Below are positions 32,879-41,631 of a stretch of DNA of 64,000 bases, one piece after another. How positions within the stretch are numbered: the stretch's first letter is position 1; each line of letters opens with the position of its first letter. The position numbers were made by a program, and so were the translations under genes. Location of the stretch: NCBI GenBank assembly GCA_947629685.1, contig CANREP010000002.1:62001-126000 (forward strand), given 5' to 3'. The notes under the pieces were generated by a model, which saw only the letters and a list, made by a program, of their open reading frames with translations, had not been told where the DNA came from and made no database searches. Source of the DNA: an uncultured Phascolarctobacterium sp. (GTDB taxonomy: Bacteria; Bacillota; Negativicutes; Acidaminococcales; Acidaminococcaceae).

Positions 32879-33328
32879 TTACCATTTTTCAGGTATATTT
32901 TCAAAGCTGCCAATAACATATGCGGTTCCTTGCAGTTTTGTTAGTAAAATATCGTGGCTATCATAGGTATTTACTTCAACTACTATAACCTTGTGTCCAC
33001 GTTGCAATACACGCGCTACAGATTTTGCAGTATCACCGGCTTTAATATTTTTTAAAAAGTTTATTGAATAGTCAATGGTAACTATTCTGGCTCCCGTACT
33101 GGCACAAGCTGTTCCGAGAGCTGTATCCGCCAAAGCGGCCAACGCTCCGCCGTGTACTACAGAATACATATTAGTATGCTTGCTGCTGTCTACTTTCATA
33201 GTCAGTACAGCAGTACCACAGGAAATATCCTGAAACTCTATCCCACATAATGCAACAAAAGCATTTTTGCTGTAATTATCAACTATGATTTTAGTTATAT
33301 CAGCTTTGGTCAGCGGCTGTTCACTCAT
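32879..33328 (-). CDS. Hotdog-fold thioesterase, PaaI type
   Basis: This 149-residue protein belongs to the PaaI/YigI-like hotdog thioesterases that hydrolyse acyl- or aryl-CoA. The signature VVHGGALAALADTALGTACAS near residue 58 contains the HGG turn and the catalytic Asp of the family. The substrate is not known. ATG at 33328 is preferred over GTG at 33337 because AGGTG then lies about 7 bases upstream. It overlaps the end of the PLP enzyme gene by 8 bases and is the last gene of the long minus-strand run that begins with rnj. Confidence 0.88.
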   Translation of the reverse strand: MSEQPLTKADITKIIVDNYSKNAFVALCGIEFQDISCGTAVLTMKVDSSKHTNMYSVVHGGALAALADTALGTACASTGARIVTIDYSINFLKNIKAGDTAKSVARVLQRGHKVIVVEVNTYDSHDILLTKLQGTAYVIGSFENIPEKW

Positions 33329-34562
33329 TATGGGCACCTACTCTTTTGGCAGCAGCCATTATAGCCAGTCTGCCGTGTTCAAAAGTCAAGCCGCCCTGGA
33401 AGAAAACATTGTAAGGTTCGCGGCAGGGACCGTCTGCACTTAGCTCAATAGAAGCACCCTGAACAAAAGTTCCGGCAGCCATGATTATCTCGTCCTGATA
33501 ACCAGGAAGCGGAGACGGTACCGGCTCAACATGAGCATCTACAGGAGAATTGCTTTGGATGGCCACGCAGAAGTCGCACAGACGTTTCCGTGTTTCCAGT
33601 GTTATCGCTTGAATAATATCGCTGCGCGTTTCTTCCGGCTGCGGTTTAACTGCATAACCAAGGCTTTGGAAAACAGATGCAGCAAAAATAGAAGTTTTGA
33701 CCGCCTGTAAAACAATATGGGGAGCCATAAATAATCCCTGGTAGAATTCACGTGCTGTATCGCCTAAAGTGGCTCCCATTTCTCCCCCTAAACCAGGCGC
33801 CGTAAGTCTGTAGGATGCCTTCTCCACCAGCTCCTGCCTGCCAACGATATATCCGCCTGTAGGTGCAAAACCACCGCCTAGATTCTTAATTAAAGAGCCA
33901 GCCATCAAATCGGCACCTACTTCTGTAGGCTCCTGTTTTTCAATGAACTCGCCATAGCAGTTATCAACAAAACAGATTACGTCAGGATTTGCTTCTTTGG
34001 CAGCCTGACAAATACGACCTATTTCAGCAACATCAATAGTTTTACGCAAGCTGCTGTAGCCGCAAGAGCGCTGAATATGAATCATTTTTGTTTTTGCAGT
34101 AACAGCTTTTTTTACAGCGTCCAGATCTACATGGTCGCCAGTCATGGGGATTTCCTTATATTCTATACCTAAATCTACCAGGGATCCCTCAGTTTTTTCA
34201 GGGTACCCGATAATAGTCTGCATAGTATCATAGGGAGTTCCTGTTACGGCAATAAGCTCGTCGCCGGCACGCAGATTACCTAATAAGGCTACTGCCAGCG
34301 CGTGAGTGCCAGATACAAACTGAGAACGCACGAGCGCAGCCTCAGTTTTAAATATTTCGGCATAAATAAGGTCTAATTTTTCGCGGCCGACATCAGAATA
34401 AGCATAGCCAGTAGTCGGTTTAAGATAAAAATCTGAAACCATATTATTACGAAAAGCAGCGATTACTTTTTCAGTGTTATAAAGTGCTGCTTCTTCCAGT
34501 TTTTTACTCTGTAAAGCAACTGCTGCCAGTGCTTTTTCTTCAATCTCCTGATAATTGATCAA
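33321..34562 (-). CDS. ynbB: PLP-dependent methionine gamma-lyase-like protein, YnbB family
   Basis: This 413-residue fold-type I PLP enzyme belongs to the YnbB family, once labelled aluminium resistance protein and related to cystathionine beta- and methionine gamma-lyases. The PLP lysine is in SLIKNLGGGFAPTGGY near residue 224, and SGTHALAVALLG near residue 84 forms the phosphate cup. The reaction of the family is not established. It overlaps hflX by four bases. The hflX-ynbB pair is also found in Bacillus, so the link is old. The start ATG 34562 is fixed by that overlap and gives a standard N-terminus. Confidence 0.9.
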   Translation of the reverse strand: MINYQEIEEKALAAVALQSKKLEEAALYNTEKVIAAFRNNMVSDFYLKPTTGYAYSDVGREKLDLIYAEIFKTEAALVRSQFVSGTHALAVALLGNLRAGDELIAVTGTPYDTMQTIIGYPEKTEGSLVDLGIEYKEIPMTGDHVDLDAVKKAVTAKTKMIHIQRSCGYSSLRKTIDVAEIGRICQAAKEANPDVICFVDNCYGEFIEKQEPTEVGADLMAGSLIKNLGGGFAPTGGYIVGRQELVEKASYRLTAPGLGGEMGATLGDTAREFYQGLFMAPHIVLQAVKTSIFAASVFQSLGYAVKPQPEETRSDIIQAITLETRKRLCDFCVAIQSNSPVDAHVEPVPSPLPGYQDEIIMAAGTFVQGASIELSADGPCREPYNVFFQGGLTFEHGRLAIMAAAKRVGAHNE

Positions 34563-36391
34563 TTTTCTTCACCTTTGCTAAGATAATTTTCAAATTCATT
34601 TATTGCTTCCGCCGCTAAACGTACTTTAAGTTTTGTACCTTCTGCAAGATATTCCTGCTCCAATACAGTACCGATAGTGTGCAGTTTTGCGGCCTTATCG
34701 GAATCACTGTAAGGGATAACAAAGTAAGCTTCTACGGCTTTTAAATTTAGATTTTCACTAATCAGTTCCAACAGTTTATCAGTATTCATACCGCTTTTAG
34801 CCGAAATACAGATACTGTTTTCTTCTTGTTCCAGTCTATTGATAAGGCCGGATGCATCCTGCAGTTTATCAACTTTATTATATACGGTAATAATCGTCTT
34901 ATCCTTTACCCCTATTTCATTGAGTACTTGATAAACTGCCCTGCTTTGTTCCTGGTAGAGTTCATGGCTTACATCTATTACATGCAAAAGAATATCTGCT
35001 TCAACAACTTCTTCCAGTGTAGACTGAAAAGCAGCTACCAGTTGATGTGGCAGCCGTTGGATAAAACCGACTGTATCAGTAAGGATAACCTGTTGTTTAT
35101 CAGGAAGATTAAGCTGCCGCATGGTGGGATCAAGTGTTGCAAAGAGTTGATCCTTAGCATAAATATCAGAATTGGTAAGCTTATTAAGCAAGGTTGACTT
35201 ACCTGCATTAGTGTATCCTACTAAGCTGACGGTGGGTATAGAAGCCTTATTTCTTCCAGTCCTATGTAAAGTACGAACGCTTTTTACCTTGCCAATACAT
35301 TCTTTCAGATACGCGATACGATCCCTAATCCTGCGACGATCGACTTCCAGTTTGGTTTCGCCTGGGCCGCGGGTACCGATACCGCCGCCAAGACGAGATA
35401 GGCTGAGACCTTTGCCCATAATACGCGGTAGCGTATATTGCAGTTGCGCAAGTTCTACCTGCAGTTTACCTTCGTTGGTATGTGCGCGCTGAGCAAAAAT
35501 ATCGAGGATTAAAGCCGTGCGGTCAAGCACGCGTATACCCATAGCCTGTTCAATATTGCGCTGCTGGGCCGGTGAAAGGTCGTCATCAAAAATACACAGA
35601 TCTATATTTTCCTGCTGCACATAAAGCGCCAATTCCTGCACCTTGCCTTTACCAATGAAAAAAGCCGGATCTGGTTTAGGGCGCTTTTGAATGAACTTTG
35701 CAACCACGACGGCTCCCGCAGTATCAGCAAGCTGTTTCAGTTCTTCCACGGAATCTTCTATGCTCCAGCCAGAGACGCCAAACAAGCCGCTGTACTCCAT
35801 CCCTACCAAAATAGCTCTTTCCGCTGTTTTGGCCAGAGCCGTACTGTCAGACTGTTTATCCAGAATTCTTTCTACCGTATTGACTAAGTTGGGGAAATAG
35901 ATATTTTCTGCTTCGGCCAGTTGCATTGGCCCGTAGCATTCAGTTACAAACTGTTCATTGGCATCAATACCCACTATCATTCCGAAACTGGCGGTTGAAG
36001 CAGTGTAGTCAGGCGAGGTAACACCTATAGCAATCATTGCATCAAAACGGTTGTTTTTAAGCGCTGAAATATCGACGCCGCTAAGAGCAGAATTGCCGTT
36101 AGGATGTGTATGTACGCACCTGATGCCGTTTAAACGGCTGCTTTTTCTACGCCCTTCTGCATTAGGCAGCTCAACACTTTCTGTACTTCCGACAGCAACG
36201 CTCAGTACCTGTCCGCTGCGGCTGATGTAGACGGATATTTCTCTGTTAATAAATTCCGTAATATCAGCAAGCTTTAAGGCCAGCTCAGTTGTTAAAAGCT
36301 GCCCGGAGGACAGCTTTATATCATAAATCGTCTTTAATTCATCAATGACGGAGTTTCGGATACCTTTCAGATTACCCAATATTTCTTTCAT
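34559..36391 (-). CDS. hflX: GTPase HflX with an N-terminal JAMM/RadC-like domain
   Basis: HflX binds the ribosome and can split stalled 70S particles in stress. The 610-residue protein is about 180 residues longer than Bacillus HflX. Its core (about residues 190-610) has the HflX N-terminal domain (FFIGKGKVQEL), a GGIGTRGPGETKLE linker motif, the P-loop GYTNAGKST and DTVGF. The added N-terminal domain contains H94-T-H96-P-N-G followed by S104 and D107, the exact HxH-x7-S-x2-D spacing of JAMM metalloproteins and RadC. A candidate active-site Glu is E51. Whether this domain binds zinc is untested. GGAGATGA lies about 7 bases before ATG 36391. Confidence 0.93.
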   Translation of the reverse strand: MKEILGNLKGIRNSVIDELKTIYDIKLSSGQLLTTELALKLADITEFINREISVYISRSGQVLSVAVGSTESVELPNAEGRRKSSRLNGIRCVHTHPNGNSALSGVDISALKNNRFDAMIAIGVTSPDYTASTASFGMIVGIDANEQFVTECYGPMQLAEAENIYFPNLVNTVERILDKQSDSTALAKTAERAILVGMEYSGLFGVSGWSIEDSVEELKQLADTAGAVVVAKFIQKRPKPDPAFFIGKGKVQELALYVQQENIDLCIFDDDLSPAQQRNIEQAMGIRVLDRTALILDIFAQRAHTNEGKLQVELAQLQYTLPRIMGKGLSLSRLGGGIGTRGPGETKLEVDRRRIRDRIAYLKECIGKVKSVRTLHRTGRNKASIPTVSLVGYTNAGKSTLLNKLTNSDIYAKDQLFATLDPTMRQLNLPDKQQVILTDTVGFIQRLPHQLVAAFQSTLEEVVEADILLHVIDVSHELYQEQSRAVYQVLNEIGVKDKTIITVYNKVDKLQDASGLINRLEQEENSICISAKSGMNTDKLLELISENLNLKAVEAYFVIPYSDSDKAAKLHTIGTVLEQEYLAEGTKLKVRLAAEAINEFENYLSKGEEN

Positions 36392-36422
36392 ATTGCATCA
36401 TCTCCAAAACAGAGCACGTGCA

Positions 36423-38015
36423 TTATCTTCTGACACGCGCAGGTTCTACATTGATTTTATAGCCTTTGATGGTGTTTCTATGCATTGCGCCCAATACTTT
36501 TTCAGCAACGTCTTCAGGTACTTCCACAAAGGTGAATTTATCATAGATATTTATCAGGCCGACATCGCGTGCAGGAATATCAGCTTCGATAGCGATAGTG
36601 CTGACAATATCCTTCACGGTTATTTTTTGGCTGCGGCCGACATTCATAAACAGACGGACCATACCGGGACGAGCGCCAGTATTTTTCAGCTCAACAGCTA
36701 TTTCGTCTTCTTGCGGTGCTTCCAGTGCCTTGATACCTTCCTGCATGAGTTTTAAAGCCGCAGCAGCAATTTCTTCGGCAGAATAATCATCCAGCAGGCT
36801 TTCAGCAATAGGCATATAGTCCTGGAAATTATTGAGTTCCAGAACGGTTTGCATCTTAGTAAGAATCTGTTCGCGCTGACGTTCGATAACATTGGCTGCA
36901 GTGGGCAGCTGACGGCGTACAATTTTTGTTTTTACGGTTCGTTCAATCAGTTTCAGCTGACGGAATTCACGCGGAGTGATAAATGTCATGGCAACGCCGG
37001 TATTGCCGGCACGGCCTGTACGTCCGATACGATGCACATAGCTTTCTGGATCCTGGGGGATATCAAAGTTAACAACATGAGTAATATTATCGATATCAAT
37101 ACCGCGCGCAGCCACGTCAGTTGCAATAAGAATATCGACGGAACCTTCGCGGAACTTTTTCATTACTCTGTCGCGCTGATTCTGGCTCAGGTCGCCGTGC
37201 AGTCCTTCTGCCATATAACCACGGCTGGAAAGCGCGATGGAAAGATCATCAACGCCTTTTTTGGTCCGGCAGAAAATAATCAGTTTACCGTCAATCTCTG
37301 TATCCAGCAGCCGGCACAGCCCTTCTACTTTATCCTTAGTTTCAAAATAATACTGTTCAATAAGCGGTACCGTAAGCTCTTCCTTAGTAATGGTAACAGA
37401 CTTAGGCGCTTTCATATATTTTTTTGTCAGGCTCAGGATGGGACGCGGCATAGTTGCAGAAAACAGTAAAGTCTGCCGTTCGGCAGGCAGATTCTTCATG
37501 ATTTCTTCAATATCATCCACAAAACCCATATCCAGCATTTCATCCGCTTCGTCAAGTACAAGAAATTTAATATGGTCCAATTTGATGGTGCGCCTGTTAA
37601 TATGGTCGATGAGCCTGCCGGGAGTACCGATGACAATCTGAACATTATTTTTCAGAGCACGAATCTGACGCTCTATTGGTTGTCCGCCATAAACAGGAAG
37701 CGCCTTGACACGTGTAGTTCTACCAATCTTGCCCACTTCTTCAGCAACTTGGATAGCCAGCTCGCGGGTCGGTGTCATGATGAGGGCTTGGATATGACGG
37801 TGATCGGTGATACTTTGCACCAGCGGAATACCAAACGCAGCAGTTTTGCCGGTACCGGTTTGAGCCTGTCCGATAATATCATTGCCTTCCAAAACCAAGG
37901 GGATTGTAGCTGCCTGGATTGGAGATGGTTCTTCAAAGCCCATGTCAGTAAGAGCAGCAACGATTTTTTTATCAAGCAGTAATTCACCGAAATTTTCTTT
38001 TTGTGTATTTGACAT
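36423..38015 (-). CDS. deaD: DEAD-box RNA helicase, DeaD/CshA type with C-terminal RNA-binding domain
   Basis: This ATP-dependent RNA helicase works in ribosome assembly and RNA decay, especially in cold. The 530-residue protein has the Q motif (GFEEPSPIQ), AQTGTGKT as motif I, PTRELA, the DEAD box (VLDEADEMLDMGF), SAT, and HRIGRTGRAG. The C-terminal part (about 450-530) matches the DbpA-type RNA-binding domain (VRLFMNVGR). Length agrees with DeaD of Firmicutes. GGAGGAAT lies before ATG 38015. The hflX, helicase and RNase J genes in one run suggest a shared stress or RNA-handling transcript, as inference. Confidence 0.95.
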   Translation of the reverse strand: MSNTQKENFGELLLDKKIVAALTDMGFEEPSPIQAATIPLVLEGNDIIGQAQTGTGKTAAFGIPLVQSITDHRHIQALIMTPTRELAIQVAEEVGKIGRTTRVKALPVYGGQPIERQIRALKNNVQIVIGTPGRLIDHINRRTIKLDHIKFLVLDEADEMLDMGFVDDIEEIMKNLPAERQTLLFSATMPRPILSLTKKYMKAPKSVTITKEELTVPLIEQYYFETKDKVEGLCRLLDTEIDGKLIIFCRTKKGVDDLSIALSSRGYMAEGLHGDLSQNQRDRVMKKFREGSVDILIATDVAARGIDIDNITHVVNFDIPQDPESYVHRIGRTGRAGNTGVAMTFITPREFRQLKLIERTVKTKIVRRQLPTAANVIERQREQILTKMQTVLELNNFQDYMPIAESLLDDYSAEEIAAAALKLMQEGIKALEAPQEDEIAVELKNTGARPGMVRLFMNVGRSQKITVKDIVSTIAIEADIPARDVGLINIYDKFTFVEVPEDVAEKVLGAMHRNTIKGYKINVEPARVRR

Positions 38016-38020
38016 TAAAT

Positions 38021-39274
38021 TTATTCCTCCAAATCATTTTCTTGATTGATTTTATCTAATAACATGGAAATTGCTGTTAAAGCAATCCGTAGTTTGTTTT
38101 CCACTCTACTATGGTGGAAATGATGTTCCTGGCAATAAACAACTTCATCAGTTGCTACCGCTATATATACAAGGCCTACAGGCTTATTTTCACTGCCTTC
38201 GGGACCTGCATTGCCTGTAATACTGATGCCGTAATCACTGTCAAAAAGCTTGCGGACGCCTGCTGCCATTTCACAGGCTGTTTCTCGGCTTACAGCACCA
38301 AATTCCTGCAAAGTTTCCAGCTGCACATTGAGTAGTTTATTTTTGATTGCATTTGTATAAGTAACAGCGGATCCGAGCAGATATTCAGAGCTGCCGGGAA
38401 TATCGGTTATAAGGCTGCTGGCAAGGCCGCCGGTACATGATTCAGCAAAGGCTATAGTTTTACCTTTAGCCAGCAGTTTTCTGCCTAAGACAGCAGGTAA
38501 AGATTCATCGTCAACCCCATAAATATATTGTTCCAGCCGTGCACGTATCAGTGCTTCGCATTGATCAAGCATTACATTGGCATCCTGTTGCTTGGCAGCT
38601 TTGGCTGTGAGGCGTACTAATATTTCTCCATGCCTTGCATAGATAGCGATAGTAGGATTAGATTGTCCGATTATGAGGTCATCAATTTTCTCAGCTGTCA
38701 GAGACTCGCCTATTCCGCGCAGGTGCAACGTGCGTGAAAGGATTATTCCCTGATTGCCAAACTTCTGTTCTAATAAAGGCCAGAGCTGTTTTTCACAGAT
38801 ATCCGTCAATTCTGTAGGTGGACCAGGCAATAATACAAGATATTTTCCGTTATAGCTGATAAAAAGTCCCGGAGCCGTCCCTACGTCATTTTGCAGGATT
38901 TCTGCACCCACGGGGATCATAGCCTGTTTATCGTTATTAGCAGGCGCACAGGTACCTTTTTGCGCAAAAAAAGCGTCTATCCTTCCCCAGGTATCAAGAT
39001 CAAGGTAACATTCCAAACCGCAGATGTCTACCACCGTATCTTTGGTAATATCGCCGCGGGTTGGTCCTAATCCGCCTGTAATAACGATCATATCAGCTCG
39101 CTCCATGGCCTGCACTACAGCATGTTTCATGCGCTGTGCGTTATCGCCTATAGTAGTCTGATATAAAACGTCAAAACCCATATTATTCAGATGTCGGGAT
39201 AAATACTGAAAATTAGTATTCAGTATTTCTCCTAATAGTAATTCTGTGCCAGTATTGATAACCTCAACAATCAT
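38021..39274 (-). CDS. cinA: CinA family protein (nicotinamide-nucleotide amidase)
   Basis: CinA proteins hydrolyse nicotinamide mononucleotide and ADP-ribose in the pyridine nucleotide cycle; the competence label comes from Bacillus and Streptococcus. The 417-residue protein has an N-terminal molybdopterin-binding-like domain (ITGGLGPTRGDITKD near 66 and a LPGPPTE motif) and a C-terminal amidase domain with AESCTGGLASSLIT and GAVTYTNAIK-like segments (GSAVTYTNAIK). Both domains are complete. GGGGAGG lies about 7 bases before ATG 39274. It sits between rimO and the helicase gene with gaps of 18 and 5 bases. Confidence 0.95.
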   Translation of the reverse strand: MIVEVINTGTELLLGEILNTNFQYLSRHLNNMGFDVLYQTTIGDNAQRMKHAVVQAMERADMIVITGGLGPTRGDITKDTVVDICGLECYLDLDTWGRIDAFFAQKGTCAPANNDKQAMIPVGAEILQNDVGTAPGLFISYNGKYLVLLPGPPTELTDICEKQLWPLLEQKFGNQGIILSRTLHLRGIGESLTAEKIDDLIIGQSNPTIAIYARHGEILVRLTAKAAKQQDANVMLDQCEALIRARLEQYIYGVDDESLPAVLGRKLLAKGKTIAFAESCTGGLASSLITDIPGSSEYLLGSAVTYTNAIKNKLLNVQLETLQEFGAVSRETACEMAAGVRKLFDSDYGISITGNAGPEGSENKPVGLVYIAVATDEVVYCQEHHFHHSRVENKLRIALTAISMLLDKINQENDLEE

Positions 39275-39292
39275 TTTACTGCCTCCCCGGCT

Positions 39293-40618
39293 TTACACTT
39301 GCTCCGCTACCAATTCATAGGTAAATCCCTGCAGTATGCGCACTTTGGTAAATTCACCGATATGCAGATTGCCGGCATTTTCTACGAAGATATTACCATC
39401 GATTTCTGGAGCTTCTCTGTAAGAACGTGCAACTGCAAGAGAAGTGTTTTCTTCGTCAAACCCTTCTATAACTACGTCAAGTTCTGACCCTTCCAGTTCC
39501 TGATGTAATTCTTCAGATATTTCTGCCTGCAAGGCCATTAACTCATGGTATCTGTTTTCCTTAAGCTCTTCAGGAATCTGGTTTGGCATCTCGCCTGCCA
39601 CAGTTCCCTCTTCCTGAGAATATTTGAATACACCGGCATTTTCAAAACGCTGCGCAGCAACAAACTCCTTGAGTTCTGCAAAATCTGCCTCCGTTTCACC
39701 AGGAAAGCCTACGATAAAGGTAGTACGAATTACAATACCCGGAACAGCTGCACGCAGTTTCTTCAGCAATTTTTCAACTTCTTCTTTAGTATCGTAACGA
39801 TTCATGCTGGTAAGCAGGCTATTGCTGGCATGTTGTAAAGGCAAATCGACATATTTGCATACTTTAGGAAGAGTGGCAAACGCTTCGATGAGTTCGTCAG
39901 TGAAATTATTAGGATAACAATACATAACACGTATCCACTCAATACCTTCCAGTTCATTCAAATCTTTTAATAACTGGGGCAGCATCAGTTTACCATATAA
40001 ATCTTCACCGTATCTGGTGGTATCCTGCGCCACTACGATGATTTCTTTGATGCCATGCGCAGCCAGTTCTCTGGCTTCAGCCATAACTGCTTCATATGGC
40101 CTGCTGGTATAGGGCCCGCGTAATTTGGGAATAATGCAGTAAGAACAACAGTTATCGCAGCCCTCAGCAATCTTAAGGTAAGCCATATAATCCGGAGTTG
40201 TAAGCATACGCGGCATTTCTGCTGGCTGTTCTGCGTCGTTTTTAGTCATATGCAGCACTTTTTTCCCTGCCATGACCTGGTCAATGACCCAGCCTATCTC
40301 AGTAAAACATTCTGTACCTACAAAAGCGTCAACTTCAGGGATACTTTCAGCAAGTTCATTGGCATAACGCTGGCTCAGACAACCTGTAACAATAAGGTAA
40401 CGACAGCTTCCCTGCGTTTTATATTCGCTCATCTGCAGGATAGTATTGATAGATTCCTCTTTTGCTGATTCAATAAAACCGCAGGTATTGACGATGATGA
40501 TATCAGCTTCAGCAGGGTTATTGGTTACCATGAGGTCTTTTTCTCTGATAATGCCAAGCATGACTTCCGAATCAACAAGATTTTTAGGACAGCCCAGGCT
40601 GACCATGCCTAATTTCAT
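39293..40618 (-). CDS. rimO: Ribosomal protein uS12 methylthiotransferase RimO
   Basis: RimO is a radical SAM enzyme that adds a methylthio group to Asp of ribosomal protein uS12. The 441-residue protein has the N-terminal UPF0004 domain with conserved Cys (SLGCPKNLVDSE, NTCGFI, TGCLSQRY), the radical SAM triad in CDNCCSYCIIP near residue 155 and a C-terminal TRAM domain. The GCPKNLVDSE signature distinguishes RimO from MiaB. AGGAGG lies 8 bases before ATG 40618. It is followed by cinA after 18 bases, a common Firmicute order. Confidence 0.96.
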   Translation of the reverse strand: MKLGMVSLGCPKNLVDSEVMLGIIREKDLMVTNNPAEADIIIVNTCGFIESAKEESINTILQMSEYKTQGSCRYLIVTGCLSQRYANELAESIPEVDAFVGTECFTEIGWVIDQVMAGKKVLHMTKNDAEQPAEMPRMLTTPDYMAYLKIAEGCDNCCSYCIIPKLRGPYTSRPYEAVMAEARELAAHGIKEIIVVAQDTTRYGEDLYGKLMLPQLLKDLNELEGIEWIRVMYCYPNNFTDELIEAFATLPKVCKYVDLPLQHASNSLLTSMNRYDTKEEVEKLLKKLRAAVPGIVIRTTFIVGFPGETEADFAELKEFVAAQRFENAGVFKYSQEEGTVAGEMPNQIPEELKENRYHELMALQAEISEELHQELEGSELDVVIEGFDEENTSLAVARSYREAPEIDGNIFVENAGNLHIGEFTKVRILQGFTYELVAEQV

Positions 40619-40634
40619 GAAACAGTCCTCCTAA

Positions 40635-41618
40635 TTATTTATCGTTACTGAACCGTACAAGATCCAGCCATTTTCTATTTAATTTTTCCTGTTCCTGATA
40701 AGATAGATAGGATGTATTGAGCCATAGCTTATCAGGATCTGCCGCCGGTCCGTTTAAACCCTGTGGCAGTAGGAACATAAAACCAGTATTTTTCTCTAAA
40801 GATATGCGTTTTACCGCAGCATCAGCAATTAACCAATCAATAAAGTCCGACCCTTCGGCAGCTTTTTTACTGCTCGCAAATACGCCCGCTCCGTATAAAT
40901 TGACCGGCGTTCCTTCCTCCGGGTAAACGACATAAGCAGGGAAATTATTTTCAAGATATTTGAACACGTAACTTTGACGTGTCAAAGCAAGATCGGCATC
41001 GCCAACTGCCGTCATACGTATTGGCGTAAAAGGAAATTTGGCATATTGTCCAATAAAGCGATTGATATTCCACAAATAGTTAAGAGAAATACTTTCTCCT
41101 AAATGTGAAGCAAAAGCTCCCAGAAAATTCTGTGTGCTGTTGCTGTTGGAAAGATTTTCCAAAGCAATCCTGATATCGTTTCTATCTTCCAAATCACTCC
41201 AGCCTTTGATATTTTCCTGGCCAACCAGCCTTGCATACCGCTGGTTAATAAGAAATACAGCTGGGTCATAAAAAGCGCCATACCAGCGCTCCTGGTCGTC
41301 CTTGAACTCTACAGGCAGTCTGTCACCGGCACTGCAGACAATCGGTTGCAGCTTGTTATCTGTACAAAATCCATTTAATGTACGTGTATTGCAAAGCACT
41401 ATATCAGGGTCAATGTCTTTTAACTCATAAATAACGCTGATAACATTACCATTTTTTGTCTGCTGATTATATTCACGGATTATACTTTCAGTAAAATCAG
41501 CATCAATTTCTGAATACAGGATAAGATCAGTACGAGTCTTTACTGCCTCATCTTTACCACAGCCATAACAAAAAGGCAGACATAACAATAAAAGCAGCAT
41601 CATAAAAGAACGCAACAT
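40635..41618 (-). CDS. Lone extracytoplasmic solute-binding lipoprotein
   Basis: This 327-residue protein has a lipoprotein signal peptide with the lipid-modified Cys at residue 20 (CYGCGKD) and the fold signatures of iron/spermidine-type periplasmic binding proteins (LILYSEIDADF at the N-terminus, a central hinge region with WYGAFYDPAVFLIN). No ABC permease or ATPase gene lies near; the neighbours are rimO and ygiQ. It may supply a distant transporter or have a non-transport role. Ligand cannot be read from sequence. GGAGG lies about 8 bases before ATG 41618. Confidence 0.85.
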   Translation of the reverse strand: MLRSFMMLLLLLCLPFCYGCGKDEAVKTRTDLILYSEIDADFTESIIREYNQQTKNGNVISVIYELKDIDPDIVLCNTRTLNGFCTDNKLQPIVCSAGDRLPVEFKDDQERWYGAFYDPAVFLINQRYARLVGQENIKGWSDLEDRNDIRIALENLSNSNSTQNFLGAFASHLGESISLNYLWNINRFIGQYAKFPFTPIRMTAVGDADLALTRQSYVFKYLENNFPAYVVYPEEGTPVNLYGAGVFASSKKAAEGSDFIDWLIADAAVKRISLEKNTGFMFLLPQGLNGPAADPDKLWLNTSYLSYQEQEKLNRKWLDLVRFSNDK

Positions 41619-41631
41619 AATAATGCCTCCA

